DNA of 64,000 nt from Hemileia vastatrix (GCA_030280995.1 JASXTE010000003.1:1364001-1428000), one strand, 5' to 3'; positions 19,601 through 32,099 are shown, counted from the first letter of the stretch. Notes: generated from the letters alone by a model not told the origin. Program-made: numbers and translations.

Positions 19601-20946
19601 TTACAGAAAGAAATTAAGCAATGTAATTGTAATTCCCCCTTAAATGAAGGATTTAATTTTAAGCATATGTTGTGATGATATATTAGCAGGTCATTTTGAC
19701 TTGCATAAAACATTAACCAGAGTAAAAAATACAGCTTGGTGGATTAACATGTCTGATGATGTTCAAAAATATGTTGAAATATGTGATTCTTGTCATAAAT
19801 TTAAAAGATTAACAGGCAAAGGAGCTGGTTTATTACAAAAATTTGAGCAACCAAAAGTTCCATGGGAAATAGTTAACATGGACTTTGTAAAAGGTTTGCC
19901 AATAGCAGGGCATAAAAGTTATAACTCCTGTTGGGCAATTGTAGATAGATTTACAAAAATGTGTAAATTTTTTCCTACCCACAATGAGGTTTCTGCAAAG
20001 GAATTAGCTTTTTTATGGTGGAAAAAAATGTTAAATATAGCAGATTTTCCAAAGCAATCCTTTCAGACAGAGATCCAAAATTTACTTCTGAGTTCTGGAC
20101 ATTACTTATGGATGTTTCAGGGTGTCAATTAAAACTTTCTACAGCACACTGTTCATAAACTGATAGGCTAGCAGAAAGAATGATACAAACTTTAGAAGAT
20201 ATGATAAGAAGATATTTTGCTTTTGGTCTTGACTTTAAAGACAATGAAAAATTTACACATGATTAGGTAACCCTTATACCAGGTTTAGAATTTGAATACA
20301 ATAGTACAGTACATTCTGTCACTGGAAAAAAGCCATTTGAGTTATGGTTGGGTTTGTACCTAATAACCCTGCTAAAACTCTTAATAAATTACCTAGATTG
20401 GATATACATCCAGGTACAAAAACTGTCCTTCAGATGCAAGAATTATGCAGAAAGCATGCTCAAGAATGAATAAATAAGGAATTCGAGTGTGAGAAGAAAA
20501 GATGGGATAAAGTCCATATATAACAAATGTTCAAAGATGGTGGTGAAGTCCTTATTTTTACAATACATTTCAATTTAAATGGTAATGTTAAATTGAAGGA
20601 TCAATTCATTGGACCATTTTTAGTAATAAAGATGGTTGGTAACAATGCTGCTGAAGTTATCTTATATGCACCATATGATAGAAAACATCCAGTATTTCCT
20701 ATTTCTCTTATAAAACTATACCATTCTAATGATACTGCTCTATTTTCAAGAAGATCAGGAAGGCATAAACAGAAACGTGAAGAAATAGTTGAAAAGGCAG
20801 AAATTGAAAAGATACTTAAAAAGTAAAACCTTACAAAATAAAAGAGAGTTGAGGATCTATTAAGGTTTAAAATTAAATCAAGTGAATATGACCAGTGGAT
20901 TCCAGAAAATGAAATCTCAGATCTTGAAAATATCTTGAAAAATTAA
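16691..20946 (+). pseudogene. Decayed chromovirus gag-pol, element B3
   Basis: Comparison with the B1 protein gives: capsid C-terminus (YSWAEWKHL onward), zinc knuckle CYKCNKPWGKGHTC near 17145, protease with the usual Asp-Ser-Gly changed to Tyr-Thr-Gly (near 17462), reverse transcriptase 18039-18854 with HIDD in place of YIDD near 18525, RNase H with YTDAS (18966), integrase from 19644 and a C-terminal region related to a chromodomain (SSEYDQWIP near 20880). There are many stops (e.g. about 17219, 17538, 17920, 18028, 18852, 19421, 20823) and a frame change near 20050. The N-terminal gag is absent. Clearly dead and older than B1 or B5. Confidence 0.92.
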
Positions 20947-21059
20947 AATCCAAATAATACTGTTTAATTCAGTATATGCATCATAGAGATTTTTAAATTA
21001 TTTTTCTTTTCACTCCTTACTTATTAATTAAAATGTCTTAAAATTTTTTTATATTTTTT

Positions 21060-21070
21060 AAGTGAGGGAG
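21060..21070 (+). promoter_or_regulatory. Polypurine tract of B3
   Basis: AAGTGAGGGAG directly before TGTCAGCC. The same tract precedes the 3' LTRs of B1 (minus) and B5. Confidence 0.75.
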
Positions 21071-22500
21071 TGTCAGCCTAGGTATCCCCAGGACTGAGTA
21101 ATTCTTATGTTTAAAATAAGACAACAATAATTATATTAAGATTATAACTTAAAAATAAGGTTAAAATGCTTATATATATGGTTATAATATATATATATAT
21201 AATCATTACACTATTATATGACTTATAGTAGTTGAAATAGCTTATCCATAGCTTAAAAACACTTATTAAGGTGTTAGTGGAGTCATAATATAATTATCTT
21301 AAGTGATATTAAGTAATTATAGAAATACATAAGCTTATATGTATACATAAACCTCATATTCAGTGAAATATGTAGTTATATTATGTATATTTAGGTCTAT
21401 ACACCGCACAATATGGGGGGGCCGACTTGCTAGCAAGTCCACAACCTTGGACCCAAAATCACCACAGATTGAACACACATTGAGCTATTGGTAAAGGAAC
21501 CATTCAATCAGGGATGAACACCACTCAGAAGAACAGTTTTAGGTGGGTTTTCAAGTAGAGTTCAGTATGGTTTCAGTATAAGTTCAGTCTGAGTTCCATC
21601 TGAGTTCAGGTTGAAGACTTGCTAGCAAGTCCACCCCCTATATTGCATAGTGATAAGTGGGTTTTAACATCTCAATAGCCTATAAACTTTTTTTCTGCTT
21701 ATTTTAGGTCATATGGACATATTCAGTGGACTCACAACACTTACACAAGCATATACACCTTTTTCAGATGCATATATCCAGTTTGGACAACTTAATCTTC
21801 TTCCTTTGATGGATTTTCATGGATTTATGGGCTGGGATATCATTACTGTGTTAATATGGATGCTTGGGGATGTTATTGGGGGCTTGTAAAGATAATTTTG
21901 TTCCTTTATATGCTTTGGGTTTCATTATATACTCTTTGGATGAGTTATTTTACCTGTTTCTTTATGGTATCCGCTTTTATCTGTTTATTCCATTTTTGGT
22001 ATGGGTCTGTGGTATCATTAATTGTGATGGAGGGTCCTTACTGGAGGTCTGGGTGTTGAAAATTCTTGAAGTATACGCCATGGGGAGGTGAAGGGCCCTC
22101 ACAGTGCTGTAATTTCTAGGGATAGCAGTGACATCATCTGGATTGAAGGTCTGTGCACTCCAGTGGATTTTGGTATAAGTAAGGGAGGATTTGACGGGTT
22201 ATTGGACATCACTTACTTAATACACATTAAAAAAACACTATTACACAATTATTATCATATATAAATATATTATAAAGTAGTTATAAATTGATATTATCTT
22301 TATATAAATTATAAACTATATTTTATTGATCTATTTTCCACCACTAGCATGAATAAAAATCCAAGTGTTGTGAGTTTAGATTGAGAATAACTATTGTATT
22401 AGTCTTCCGCTGAGGTTTATCACTATATCATTTTTCAATAAGTGGTAGGACAATTAATATTTACTATTAAATCATACTTAGATACAAGCACATACTGACA
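21071..22500 (+). mobile_element. 3' LTR of B3
   Basis: TGTCAGCC at the start and TGACA at the end. It aligns over its whole length with the B4 LTR (30614-31993, minus strand). After removing the inserted miniature elements the two are about 1176 and 1177 bases. Short frames inside (21856-22091) are LTR sequence, not genes. Confidence 0.88.
21402..21652. mobile_element. CACTA-like miniature element, copy a
   Basis: The ends are CACCGCACAATATGGGGGG and, inverted, CACTATGCAATATAGGGGG. Both are followed by a palindromic GACTTGCTAGCAAGTC core. ATA flanks both sides (21399-21401, 21653-21655), and the B4 LTR keeps the uninterrupted site GGTCTATAAG. The inside holds repeats of the GAGTTCAGT type. 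A terminal CAC(T/C)A with a 3-base duplication points to the CACTA (EnSpm/CMC) group. No coding capacity. Confidence 0.85.
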
Positions 22501-22599
22501 AAATCAACCATGGGGGTGTTTCTTGGTGTGGTATTATTCCTCATTCTTGGGATTTCTCAGGTCGGAAGAAAAAGAAGGTTGATAATGACAGAATTTTCC

Positions 22600-23560
22600 A
22601 TTTATTTGTTTGTGCAGAAGTAATTTAAAAGACAAACAGGATGGTAGCTATACAGTTGGAGCAACAATATTCTCAGTCAGATATCAAGGTAATATCTTTT
22701 TATTTTTTTTAGAAAGAAATTTTTAAATTTTTTTTAAACTTTAAATTTTACATTTAACAGAGGGGCTCAAAAATCCAGATTCTAAGGAGTTAACCAATGA
22801 AAACTCTACCAACAAAGAAGATAATGAAAATGGATCTTCTTGTCCAACAACAAGCTTGCAGAGGAATGCACTTCACATTGAGGAAGTGAAGTTTCTTCTT
22901 TAAGTTCAAAAAAAGTGGCCTAATATTTCAAGGGGAGAGATGGTGCATTGTTGCATCAATCCTGAAAACCCCCAAAAATATTTCATTCTCACATGTGATA
23001 AAGCTGAGAGATGGGCTGAATCAATGAAAAGTTTAATCTAATTTCCCTTAATTATTTCCCCCCATTCCTCATTCAACTAAAATTTTTATCTTAATATTAT
23101 TTAGAAAGCTAATCCACACAAGGTAAAATACTTGATTCCTACAAAATCATCTGCACTTCAGTATAAAAATATTGTCACAAAAAGCTTCAGTTCTGATTCT
23201 GGTCCTAGCCATTGATACTCTTCCACTTCTATTGCTGTAAGTAGTGACCCTTCCCCATCATCTGATGATAGCTCTGAGAATGAAGGTGGTGAAGATCCTA
23301 ATTCTAAAAAATCAGTTTTTCTTCAGGCATATGTCAATGGGAAGAGTTCTACTCTTCAAATGGGCCTGAATAAACTTAGAATTATGCATTGGTTTTACTT
23401 CCAGGATTAATCTCTTGAGGAGTTAATTGAAGAAGGTGTTCCAGATTTTCTTTGAAGGGATTGGATCTGTACATAAAAGTTGTATGGAGCCCATTTTAAG
23501 GTTGTAAAGAATAAGAAGAAAAAAAGAGAAAGATATCAATAGGATAGGAATGACCAAAAA
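22600..23560 (+). pseudogene. Decayed open frame of unknown family
   Basis: Protein-like stretches with stops: 22767-23040 (SLQRNALHIEEVKFLL, then NPQKYFILTCDKAERW) and 23195-23520 (a Ser/Asp-rich linker, then LEELIEEGVPDFL and YGAHFKVVKNKKKK). Intron-like breaks occur at 22689-22760 (GTAATATC to AACAG) and about 23040-23105. A middle block with the form NP..YF.LT...W resembles hypothetical proteins common in basidiomycetes, but I cannot name it. It starts about 100 bases after the B3 LTR. Function unknown. Confidence 0.4.
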
Positions 23561-23713
23561 ATTTATTTCTTTATATTTATAGATACATGATTTACTTGAA
23601 TTATTTATACATATGTTTTATTACATAAATAAATACATGAGGATAAAATAAATCATATTCATCATTATATGTGATATCATACTAGCAAGATAAAATCCAT
23701 CATTATGAAACTT

Positions 23714-23870
23714 GGAAATTGCATCTTTATTTATAAATTTTTCTAAGTTCCAGATTTTCAATTGCATCTTTATGAATTTTGCTAAGTTCCAGATTGTCAA
23801 TTTCATCTTCATGAATTTTTCTAAGTTAAAGATTTCCAATTGCATCTTTATAAATTTTTCTAAGTTCTAT
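23714..23870. repeat. 39-bp minisatellite, about four copies
   Basis: Units of the type AATTGCATCTTTATGAATTT + TTCTAAGTTCCAGATTTTC. As the period is a multiple of three, a minus-strand frame (23845-23621) repeats a 13-residue unit (MQLKIWNLEKFIK type), but it has no other gene-like character. Confidence 0.85.
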
Positions 23871-23991
23871 CCATCAAAAATATAAAGTATTTTTAGCCAG
23901 AATCCAAATTTTCAAAGGAAATATATATTTAGTAATTTATACCCAGGCATAATTTATGATAAAAAACATATGACATAATATTTTTATATGT

Positions 23992-25077
23992 TTATTCCAC
24001 ATAACCACTTGCTCTAAAATAAGAATGTATTAATTCATCTGTAATACAGAGTTTTTCATATTGATTAATAATAGCATCATCTTCCAATCTTCCTACTAAC
24101 TTAGCATATAGTTTTAACTTGATTTTTAAAAAAAATAGATTTTTCATTTGGATTTAATTTTGGAGAGTAAGGTATAAAGTAGAGTAAGCAACACCCAAAC
24201 TTATATATTAAAGTATTGATATTGCCTCCATGATTAAATGAAGAATTATCCATTACCAGGACACTATTTAGTACTGGATAATGGAAAATCATAGGAGGCT
24301 TGAAATATTATCATGTTCAACTAGTCAGGAAGTATTTTATTATAGGAACATTGAATATAAATTCACTTACCAATATGATTTCAGGAGAAAAAACTCAAAT
24401 TGAGAATGATGTTCCATTTTTGTTTTAATTGAACTAGAAAGCTTTCCAGTTAAAGAAACACCAGAAATTATGTTATAGTGGATTGAAACATTTTCTTCTG
24501 GAACTTGTGTTGTACATTCACCCTTTTTTTCCCACCAATACTTATAACCAATACATTCTAAAGATATTCCATATTCATATGTCATATAAGAGATAGATAA
24601 TGGTATGATTGAAATAATTTAAGAAGTAGAAACAATCAAGATTTCTCACCTTTTAAAGCCAAACCTTAGGATAATACTTCCCAACCATTGACTTGAAATG
24701 TAATTGCTATTGTAATTCTGTTTTGGATGTACCAATTGTAAATCTTTCTTTCTCATGTGAAGAGAAAAGATAGGCTCTACATGAATAGTTTTTTGAGATA
24801 AATTTACATCATATTTTTCATTTATTGCAGCCTGTAACTCAATCTGATATTTTGGAGGATTAGTTTTGAGAAAATCTTCAATAAATTGTTGTTAATTTTT
24901 AGTGAGTTGGTAAGGTTGGCCACATTTCATGTAAGTAGATGCATTAGTTATTATAGCTTTTGTGGTCTGATAAAGATTTATCCAATAAAAAAGAGAGTTG
25001 CAATGAATTTTTGCACCATTTTTCAAATTTATTTCATCTAGAGTTTCATAATCTAAAGCTTTCATGACCACCTTCAC
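23992..25077 (-). pseudogene. Tc1/mariner-like transposase pseudogene
   Basis: The minus strand shows in order an N-terminal helix-turn-helix region (ETLDEINLKNG, then FYWINLYQTTKAII), a second HTH-like region (FIEDFLKTNPPKY), and the DDE nuclease: GISLECIGYKYWWEKKGE, then VLVMDNSSFNHGG with the catalytic Asp (about 24245), and PYSPKLNPNEKS (about 24150). The C-terminus ends at TAA 23992-23994. Intron-like breaks lie at about 24299-24370 (GTAAGTG to TTTCAAG) and before 24600. A stop near 24893 and a frame change near 24110 kill it. This enzyme would cut and paste DNA at TA sites. Terminal repeats were not found. Confidence 0.85.
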
Positions 25078-28011
25078 CTTGAATTAAGGGTCATACTTTC
25101 AAGACCCTATTGCTTACAATAGAAAAATATGAGAAAAAAAAGAAAAAAAAGGATAAAAAATCTTACCAAAAAAACCAGGATGGGCTGGAGCTGGATAATG
25201 GTGGGTGGGGCAAAAAAGGATGGGTCAGAGCTGGATAATGGTAGTTGGTAAAAATGGACTGGTCAGAGTTTTATAAGGGTGTGTGGGACAAAAAAAGAGA
25301 GGTTGGGTTTCTTGAGATAGAAAGAATTTAATATGAGTTTTAAAATATAAATAAATAAATAAATATAAAAAATATTACCAAAACAAAACCATGATGTCTG
25401 GGAGCATGTTCATTGAGGGTGGATGGTTGTGAGCAGATTAATTTTAGGTGGGAAAGGTTCAAGAGCTTTCAAGAAAAGGAAACAACAAAAAGAGCTAAAA
25501 AATAAAATAAATGGCTTACCAAAAACTAAAACTTGAGAGTAAGGAGCTTGACTACACAACTGAGAGAATTATGGATGGATCGAGTAGCTGGTGATCAAGG
25601 ATTGATGCATCACCAGGTCATAGAAAAGTCACTCAACCTCAAAATCTCACACTAATGACAAATATTTTACAAATCTCACACTAAAATGTTGTGATTTTGG
25701 TGCAAGTTGCACCAAGCATTCCAAATATGGCTGAAATGCATTAAAATTGAATATGTTCAGTGCCCTGCAAGAATTTTTTACAATTTTTGAGAACACTTTT
25801 CAACCAAGAATAAATTTCCTCAGATTTTTACTGCATCATAATCAGCATAAAACTATGATTTTCAGTTTTAAATGTCATTCCAAATATTAAAAAAACCTAC
25901 TTATTGGAAAGAACAAAAAATCTTGGCTTCTCATCCACCTCCTACCACTTACCATAAATCCTTTCCAACATCTCTAAATCTTACTACAGTATTTATTTTT
26001 GAGTATTTGTTTTCTTGTAATATAATTTCACTCTTTTAAAAAAATTTCAAGCTGAAATTGAAAAAAATTTAGTTTACTCAAACCTGAAAAATCAAAGGAA
26101 AATATGATATGCAATTTTTTAGATGATGATGATTTGGTTCACAATGTTTATTTCTGCCACAAAAATTATGAAATAATTACTGAATAAAAAAAGTCTTGGA
26201 TTTCATGCCCATTTTGATTTTTAATAATATTTCTTATTCAGTGCCTGAAATTTGAATGAAGTTATTTAAGAAAATGGGGATCAACTTTCTGTTGATTATT
26301 TTTATTGTAGGGCTATAGTTTACTGTTAGAATTTACTTGTGTGATGTCTAGATTGGCCACTTCAGCAGCATTGTTTTTCAAAACTCTGAAATACCAACAG
26401 CAAAAAGAAATAGTTTTACTATATAAGACCTGTAAGAACTGTATCATTTGGTAAGGAAAATGTGGTATGATTGTAAGTATGAGGTGGTGGGAAGTTGGGC
26501 CAGATGGTGGCTGGAAGATGAGCATATGCAAAAAAAATTGAAATGACTTTACTCAGGGTACTGTACATCCAATACTGCATATGCATATATATATGAATAA
26601 TGAATAATGCATATGCATTTTCCTAAACTTATTTCAACTGTTGGTCAAGTGATGCTCAAGCTCTGATCAAGTTGGGATCAAGTAAAGACCAAGCTGAACC
26701 CAATCTCTGACAAAATATATCTTCTACTAGTGTAAGTATGGTCCCCCAAAAGCTTCCCCATGGCTTCTCAAAATTTTTAAATCAATGTTATTGCTGAAAA
26801 TACCCACCCAATTTCCTGTAGTGTCTTGTGAAGAAACAAATAGTGTTGGTAGTGTGATAGCCCTGGTTTTTCACAAGTATCACCAGGAAAAAAACATTGG
26901 CACCTGATAGCAGGTGTCTCCCCCTAATTGAAATAAAATATCTAAGTCAGGTATTGGCACCTGATAGCAGGTTCCAAGTTTTTTTATGGTGCATAATTAT
27001 TTTTTCTCTTTTTTCATAATTTTCTGTGAGTTTTAGTGTCTTGCACACATTCTTTTTGCTGTTTTTAGAGTTTTTATCAAAATTTATGCATTTTTGATGG
27101 TTTTAGAACTATACAAGGCTTTATTATTGAGTAGGTAGCATTCTTAATGGCTAAAATAGTGGATTTTATTCCCTGAGAAGAATATTATCCAGTTTTGAAG
27201 CTAGAAAATTTTGATCTAGGTTTTATAAATGATATTTTAAGTGATAATAGTAGGTAATACTTTTTTCCACCTAAAAAGTGTATCTTGGTTTGTGTAAAAA
27301 TTGAGCACCATCATCAAAAAATGTCTCTGGCACATTGTTCCAATTTTTTATACACTTTGTTGGCTGATTTTTTCTGAAAGTTGAATCTAAATTGAATCAT
27401 TACTCTTGTTTTTCATTTTCTTATCTTCTTGGAGTTTTTTTAGAAACCTAGAAAAAGTATTCATGGTATATATTGTGCATCAAGTGCACCTCAGATTTTG
27501 GTCTCTGATTTTAAAGATCTATAGAATCTAAATATCCTTTGTTTGATTTTTTTAAAGTTTCCATTTTGTCTTTTCATTAAATTTTTTTTCAAGGATCTGT
27601 AAACTAAAGCTCCTACTGGATTCAGCAAGACAATATATCTTATCTTTTAAAAGGGACAGTTACTTTTATATTAATTTTTGTTTTTAATATTTTGGTAAAC
27701 ATGGGTGGTATTCAGTGCTATAAGAATCTCTACAATTGTGAATACAATTTTCGTAGTATGATAAACTTTTCTTTTGGTTGATAATTATCTCTTACTTATC
27801 TAGTGAAATTTAAATATCTTTAAAGTTTTTATCACTTGGCGCACAAGCATCTATGAGAAAAACTTACTTGTCAGCTGACAGGAAGATATAGCTGACAAAA
27901 CATTTATAATAGTAATCAATAGAAAGATTATATTAAATAAACAAGACAAAATAAATTGTGGATGTAAAAATGATATTTCATTCATGAAGATAAGCTTCCA
28001 AGAGTTTTAAT
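25078..28011. other. AT-rich non-coding stretch
   Basis: No gene supported on either strand. It contains a 20-bp direct repeat at 26896-26915 and 26953-26972, and short poly-A/T runs. Confidence 0.7.
26896..26972. repeat. 20-bp direct repeat ATTGGCACCTGATAGCAGGT
   Basis: Two exact copies 57 bases apart. Each contains the small inverted pair ACCTG/CAGGT. Confidence 0.9.
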
Positions 28012-28205
28012 TCAGGCTGATAAAGATGCAGGAATATCTAAGAATTTAGATAAGAATAAAGGAATATAAATGCAGTCATACAAGAATGCAGGAATTTTCA
28101 TACAGGCAGATATGAATTCAGGAACATAAATGCAGGCAGATAAGAAGGTAGAAATATAAATTCAGTCAGATAAACATGCATGAATATTAATACAGGAGGT
28201 TAAAA
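28012..28205. repeat. Degenerate ~31-bp tandem repeat
   Basis: About six units with the common core GGAATATAAATGCAG followed by TCAGATAAGAA-type sequence. The period is about 30-32 and neighbouring units share many positions. Confidence 0.7.
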
Positions 28206-28917
28206 ATAAAGAAAAAATAGAAATCAGATTCAAGGTCTGAGACAAAGATATTATATGTGCTGGTAGAATGGAGAGAGGCCAAACTATTGATTCAAGGTAA
28301 AAGGAAGACTAGGGAAGAAGTAAAAAGGGTATTCATATGTAAAAAAATGTGAATAATAAAAAAAGAAACAAAATATAAGGAGGTTTTATCCACTAAAGAT
28401 CATAATCTGATTTTACTACAAACCAAAAGCTGATACTTTTAGTATTTTAAAGTTACTACTGTTCTAGTCTCTTAGTCTTGATAATTAAATATCATTAAAG
28501 CCATATCAGGGAGTATCAAGGTTAAGGAATCTGAAATAAAATTAATTACAGATAAAAATAATTATACGCCAATTATCTTCCACAATTTTTTTTGATAATT
28601 ATTGGGTTATTAGAAATTTTAAATGTCAATTTTCCCCTCTATCCAATATTTTTCTACTAAATTTTTCATAACTACATCTTGCACTACTTTCTGTATATGT
28701 CTTGTACACTTCTGAACACTCTAATCCTCATCCCATCCTTCCCCATCTCATCTGTTCATTTCTGCTCTTTTTTATCTTCAAATTTCTCAACATGTCTTGC
28801 CATCACATATCTTTCTAAAGGAAGCCTTCCCCTCGTTATTACCCAAATATTTTCCCTTAATCAGCTGAGAAACCAAAGACCATTTAACTAAAAAAATATA
28901 ATCATCTCATTCTTATC
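28206..28917. other. Non-coding stretch
   Basis: No gene seen. The short frame 28679-28891 has no recognisable motif and is probably chance. Confidence 0.6.
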
Positions 28918-30056
28918 AACCAGCTGAAAAACAAATCTAATTATGATTCTTGTTTTGGTACTGAAAATTCAACTAAAGTAGGATGTCCCCCAGAATTAAA
29001 AGTCAATGGATATCTTTTAATGGCCAAAAAATTTCAAAATAAGACAAAAAGAAGCATTTATCTTTTACCTAAAAAGACTCCTGAACCCTTCAAGCACTAT
29101 TGAGCCAAATACAAGAAGGCTAAGAATCTTTCATCTTCTACTGGTTTTGTTATTACTGACCTTGATATCAGTAAGGGAATCAAATATATAGATGATAAAC
29201 TTGATTCTCTATGTCCTTACTGTAAATAGATGGATTAATTATTTGGAGTGCAAGAAAATTCTAATACTTCAAACATGTTACATGGAGATGATTCTATCTC
29301 CAAACATGATTTCAAAAGCAATCTTTTTCCTTCTTCTTACTCCACTCAAGCCTCCCCTCATTTGACTTCCACCAATCAAGATATCATTTCAATAGATCCT
29401 TATGGCGATATAGACCAACCTGATCTCACTCAAGTAAGCCTTTATTTCCTGTCTAGTTGTTTTATTTTTTTTATTTCTAAAAAGGCTAATGAGCAAACCT
29501 AGGATCCTCAAGCCAGCAAAAAAAAATGTTACCTCCAAAAAAAAGTTAAGACAATAAACTACTCTGAATTTCAACAGTCAAAAAAATTGAAACAGAGATA
29601 GTTTTTCCAAAAACCCTTTTTCTTCCATTGATTATTTTTTGGAGAAATATGATACTGGTAAGTGATAGCATACCTCTTAATAATTTAGTGGGCTTTTCTT
29701 TTCATTTGTTGTTATTAAATTTCACTCTAGGTAAATTTGAAGTCACAAGAGATACTCTTAACTTTCAAAAGCAACAATAAAAGCTCTCTTTATTATTCAG
29801 GTGTGATAGGGCATAGGACTTGGAGGAAAAGAAATTCAAGATAAAAAAAGAGGAGAAGGCTCTTGAGTACAATTTCCTATTGGATCATATGAAACTCAAG
29901 TATCAACTTAAAGATGGTTTAAAGAAGAAAGGTTTCTTGATAGAATGCACCAAATCTAATGAATCTGTTGAGGAGATTGAACACTTCATGGAAATATTTG
30001 ATGATTTTTTTTGTATTTTTTTTATATTTCATTTATTCATAATGATTTTTACATGA
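28918..30056 (+). pseudogene. Decayed frame, possibly a transposon-associated DNA-binding protein
   Basis: Protein-like segments: GCPPELKVNGYLLMAKKFQ (about 28980), then SSTGFVITDLDISKGIKYID and KLDSLCPYC (29135-29227), an exon ending at the donor GTAAGCC near 29432, and a charged coiled-coil tail (EEKKFKIKKEEKALEYNFLL, 29822 onward). Stops at about 29102 and 29227 break it. The STGF...D...GI....KL...CP.. pattern resembles Myb/SANT-type hypothetical proteins that accompany transposons in rust fungi. That is my recollection of the family and not a search result. Function otherwise unknown. Confidence 0.4.
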
Positions 30057-30158
30057 AAGTTTTTAATCATTTCATCCACTTCATTACTCTATCCATTATT
30101 AGTTGATTATCTGTATTTTAATTTAGAAAATTCTTGACTTGAAAGAATTTCACAACTC

Positions 30159-30305
30159 TTATTTGAAAATTTTTCAATACCCCACCCCAGCATTTCATTG
30201 AAGTAAGGGGTGGGTATCAACAAATATTTTTCAAGTCAAAAATTTTACATGACTTATTTGAAAACTTGGCAATAACCCCCCCCCTGCAATTTACTTTGGC
30301 AGGGG
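30159..30305. repeat. Two tandem hairpin units
   Basis: TTATTTGAAAA at 30159 and 30254 each leads into a C-rich hairpin: ATACCCCACCCC (30177-30188) with GGGGTGGGTAT (30207-30217), and CCCCTGC (30281-30287) with GCAGGGG (30299-30305). Confidence 0.7.
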
Positions 30306-30613
30306 TAAGAATTACCAAATTTTAATTTTAATTTCATAAATAATTAATTTAATCAATAAACCAAGTACAAGTAATGGAATCACAAATACTACCTGCCAGT
30401 GATTTCAGATGTGACAAAAGTCAAAAAAAACATATGAAAAAAATGGTATTATGAACTCATTCATACCATACAATTATATTTTTGAATGGAAAACTTTATA
30501 CAACACAAATGCCAGATGGTACAATACTTAGAGTTGGATGATTATCTTTAATGACTGATAAATTAAAAATCTAAGAAATATAAATAAAAAAATTCCAAAA
30601 ATCCTTTAATTAC

Positions 30614-31993
30614 TGTCAGTGTATGCTAGTATCTAAGTATGATTTAATAGTGAATATTAATGGTCCTACTACTTATTTATACAATAATTTAGTGATTAAA
30701 CCTCAGAGGAAGACTAATAAAATAGTTATGCTCAATATTAACTCACAATATCTGGATTGGTGCGGGCTGGTGGTGGAAAATAGGTTGATAAAATATAGTT
30801 ATAGCTAATATAATGGAAATTTCAATTTAAAAAGGCTTTAAAATAACTTTTTATTTGATAATAATTGTGTTATAATGTTTATTTGAGCTTTAGTAAGTAA
30901 GAGATGTTCAATAACCCATCAAATCCTTCCATACTTATACCAAAATCCACTCAAGTGCACAGACCTTCAATCCAGATGATGTCACTTCCCTCCCCGGAAA
31001 TTACAGCACTGTTAGGGCTCATCATCTCCCCATGGTGTCCAATTCAAGAATTTTCAACAACCAGACCTCCAGTAAGGACCCTCCATCACAATTAATGATA
31101 TCACAAACCCATACCATAAATAAAAAAAACAGATAAAAGTGGATACCATAAAGACACAGGTAAAATAACTCATCCAAAGAGTATAGAATGAAAACCAAAG
31201 CATAAAAAGAAACCAAATAAACTTTCCTAGCCCCCAATAACATCCTTAATCATCCATATTAACCCAGAAATCATATCCCAACCCATAAGTCTGTGAAAAT
31301 ATATCAAAGGAAGCAGATTAAGTTGTCCAAACTAAATATATATTCCTGGAAAAGGTGTATATGCTTTTGTAGGCATGGTCAGTCCATTGAATACATCAAT
31401 ATGACCTAAAATAAGCAGAAAAATAAAGCTTACAGGCTATTTAGAGTTTAAAACCGGCTTATAGACCTATATATACATAATAGGGGGTATCAAAGTTAGA
31501 AATCTTCCATTTCAAAATAACTGATTTTTCCACCAAATTAACCATGACTATTTTTTAAAATATGATAAATTGTACCCCAAAAACACCGTTTTATTGAGAG
31601 TTAATTTCAAGTTTGTGCCTTTCTTTTTGTGTTGTGAAATGCCTTTCAAATAATTACAAATTTCTAACTTTGATACCCCCTAATATAACTACATATTTCA
31701 CTGAATATGTGGTTTATGCATACATATAAGCTTATGTATGTCTATAATAAATTAATATCACTTAAGATAAGTATATTATGACTCCATTAGCACCTTAATA
31801 AGTATTATAGGGCTATGGATAAACTTTTTAAACTTATATAAGTCATTTAATAGTGTAATATATATATATATAAGCATAATAACCATATATATAAGTATTA
31901 TAACCATAATTTTTGCTCATAAGCTTTATTTAATTAAGGTTATTTTATTTTAAACATAAGAAATACTTAAGTCTGTGAATACCTAGGCTGAAA
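30614..31993 (-). mobile_element. 3' LTR of B4
   Basis: On the minus strand it begins TTTCAGCC at 31993 (TG changed to TT) after a GGTGAAGGAG purine tract and ends in ACTGACA at 30614. It aligns throughout with the B3 3' LTR. It carries a Harbinger-type miniature element at 31483-31680 and lacks the CACTA-like one. The minus-strand frame at 31022-31243 is LTR sequence. Confidence 0.87.
31483..31680. mobile_element. Harbinger-type miniature element, copy a
   Basis: The terminal inverted repeats GGGGGTATCAAAGTTAGAAA match at both ends. Flanks are TAATA on both sides (31478-31482 and 31681-31685), and the B3 LTR has the single site CATAATATAAC. 198 bases, non-coding. The same terminal GGGGGTATCAA starts the two transposase-bearing copies at 33726 and 44181, so it is probably mobilised by their transposase. 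Confidence 0.88.
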
Positions 31994-32099
31994 CTCCTTC
32001 ACCCAAAAAAACAATAAACAAATGCTAAGACATTTTAATAAATAAGTAAGGAGTGGATGTAAAGATAATTTAAACACTTCTATATTAAAAATACTGTAT

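Noticed and set aside
21856..22091. Two overlapping hydrophobic open frames.
   Set aside because: They lie wholly within the B3 LTR, and the homologous B4 LTR has its frame interrupted differently; the frames are incidental.
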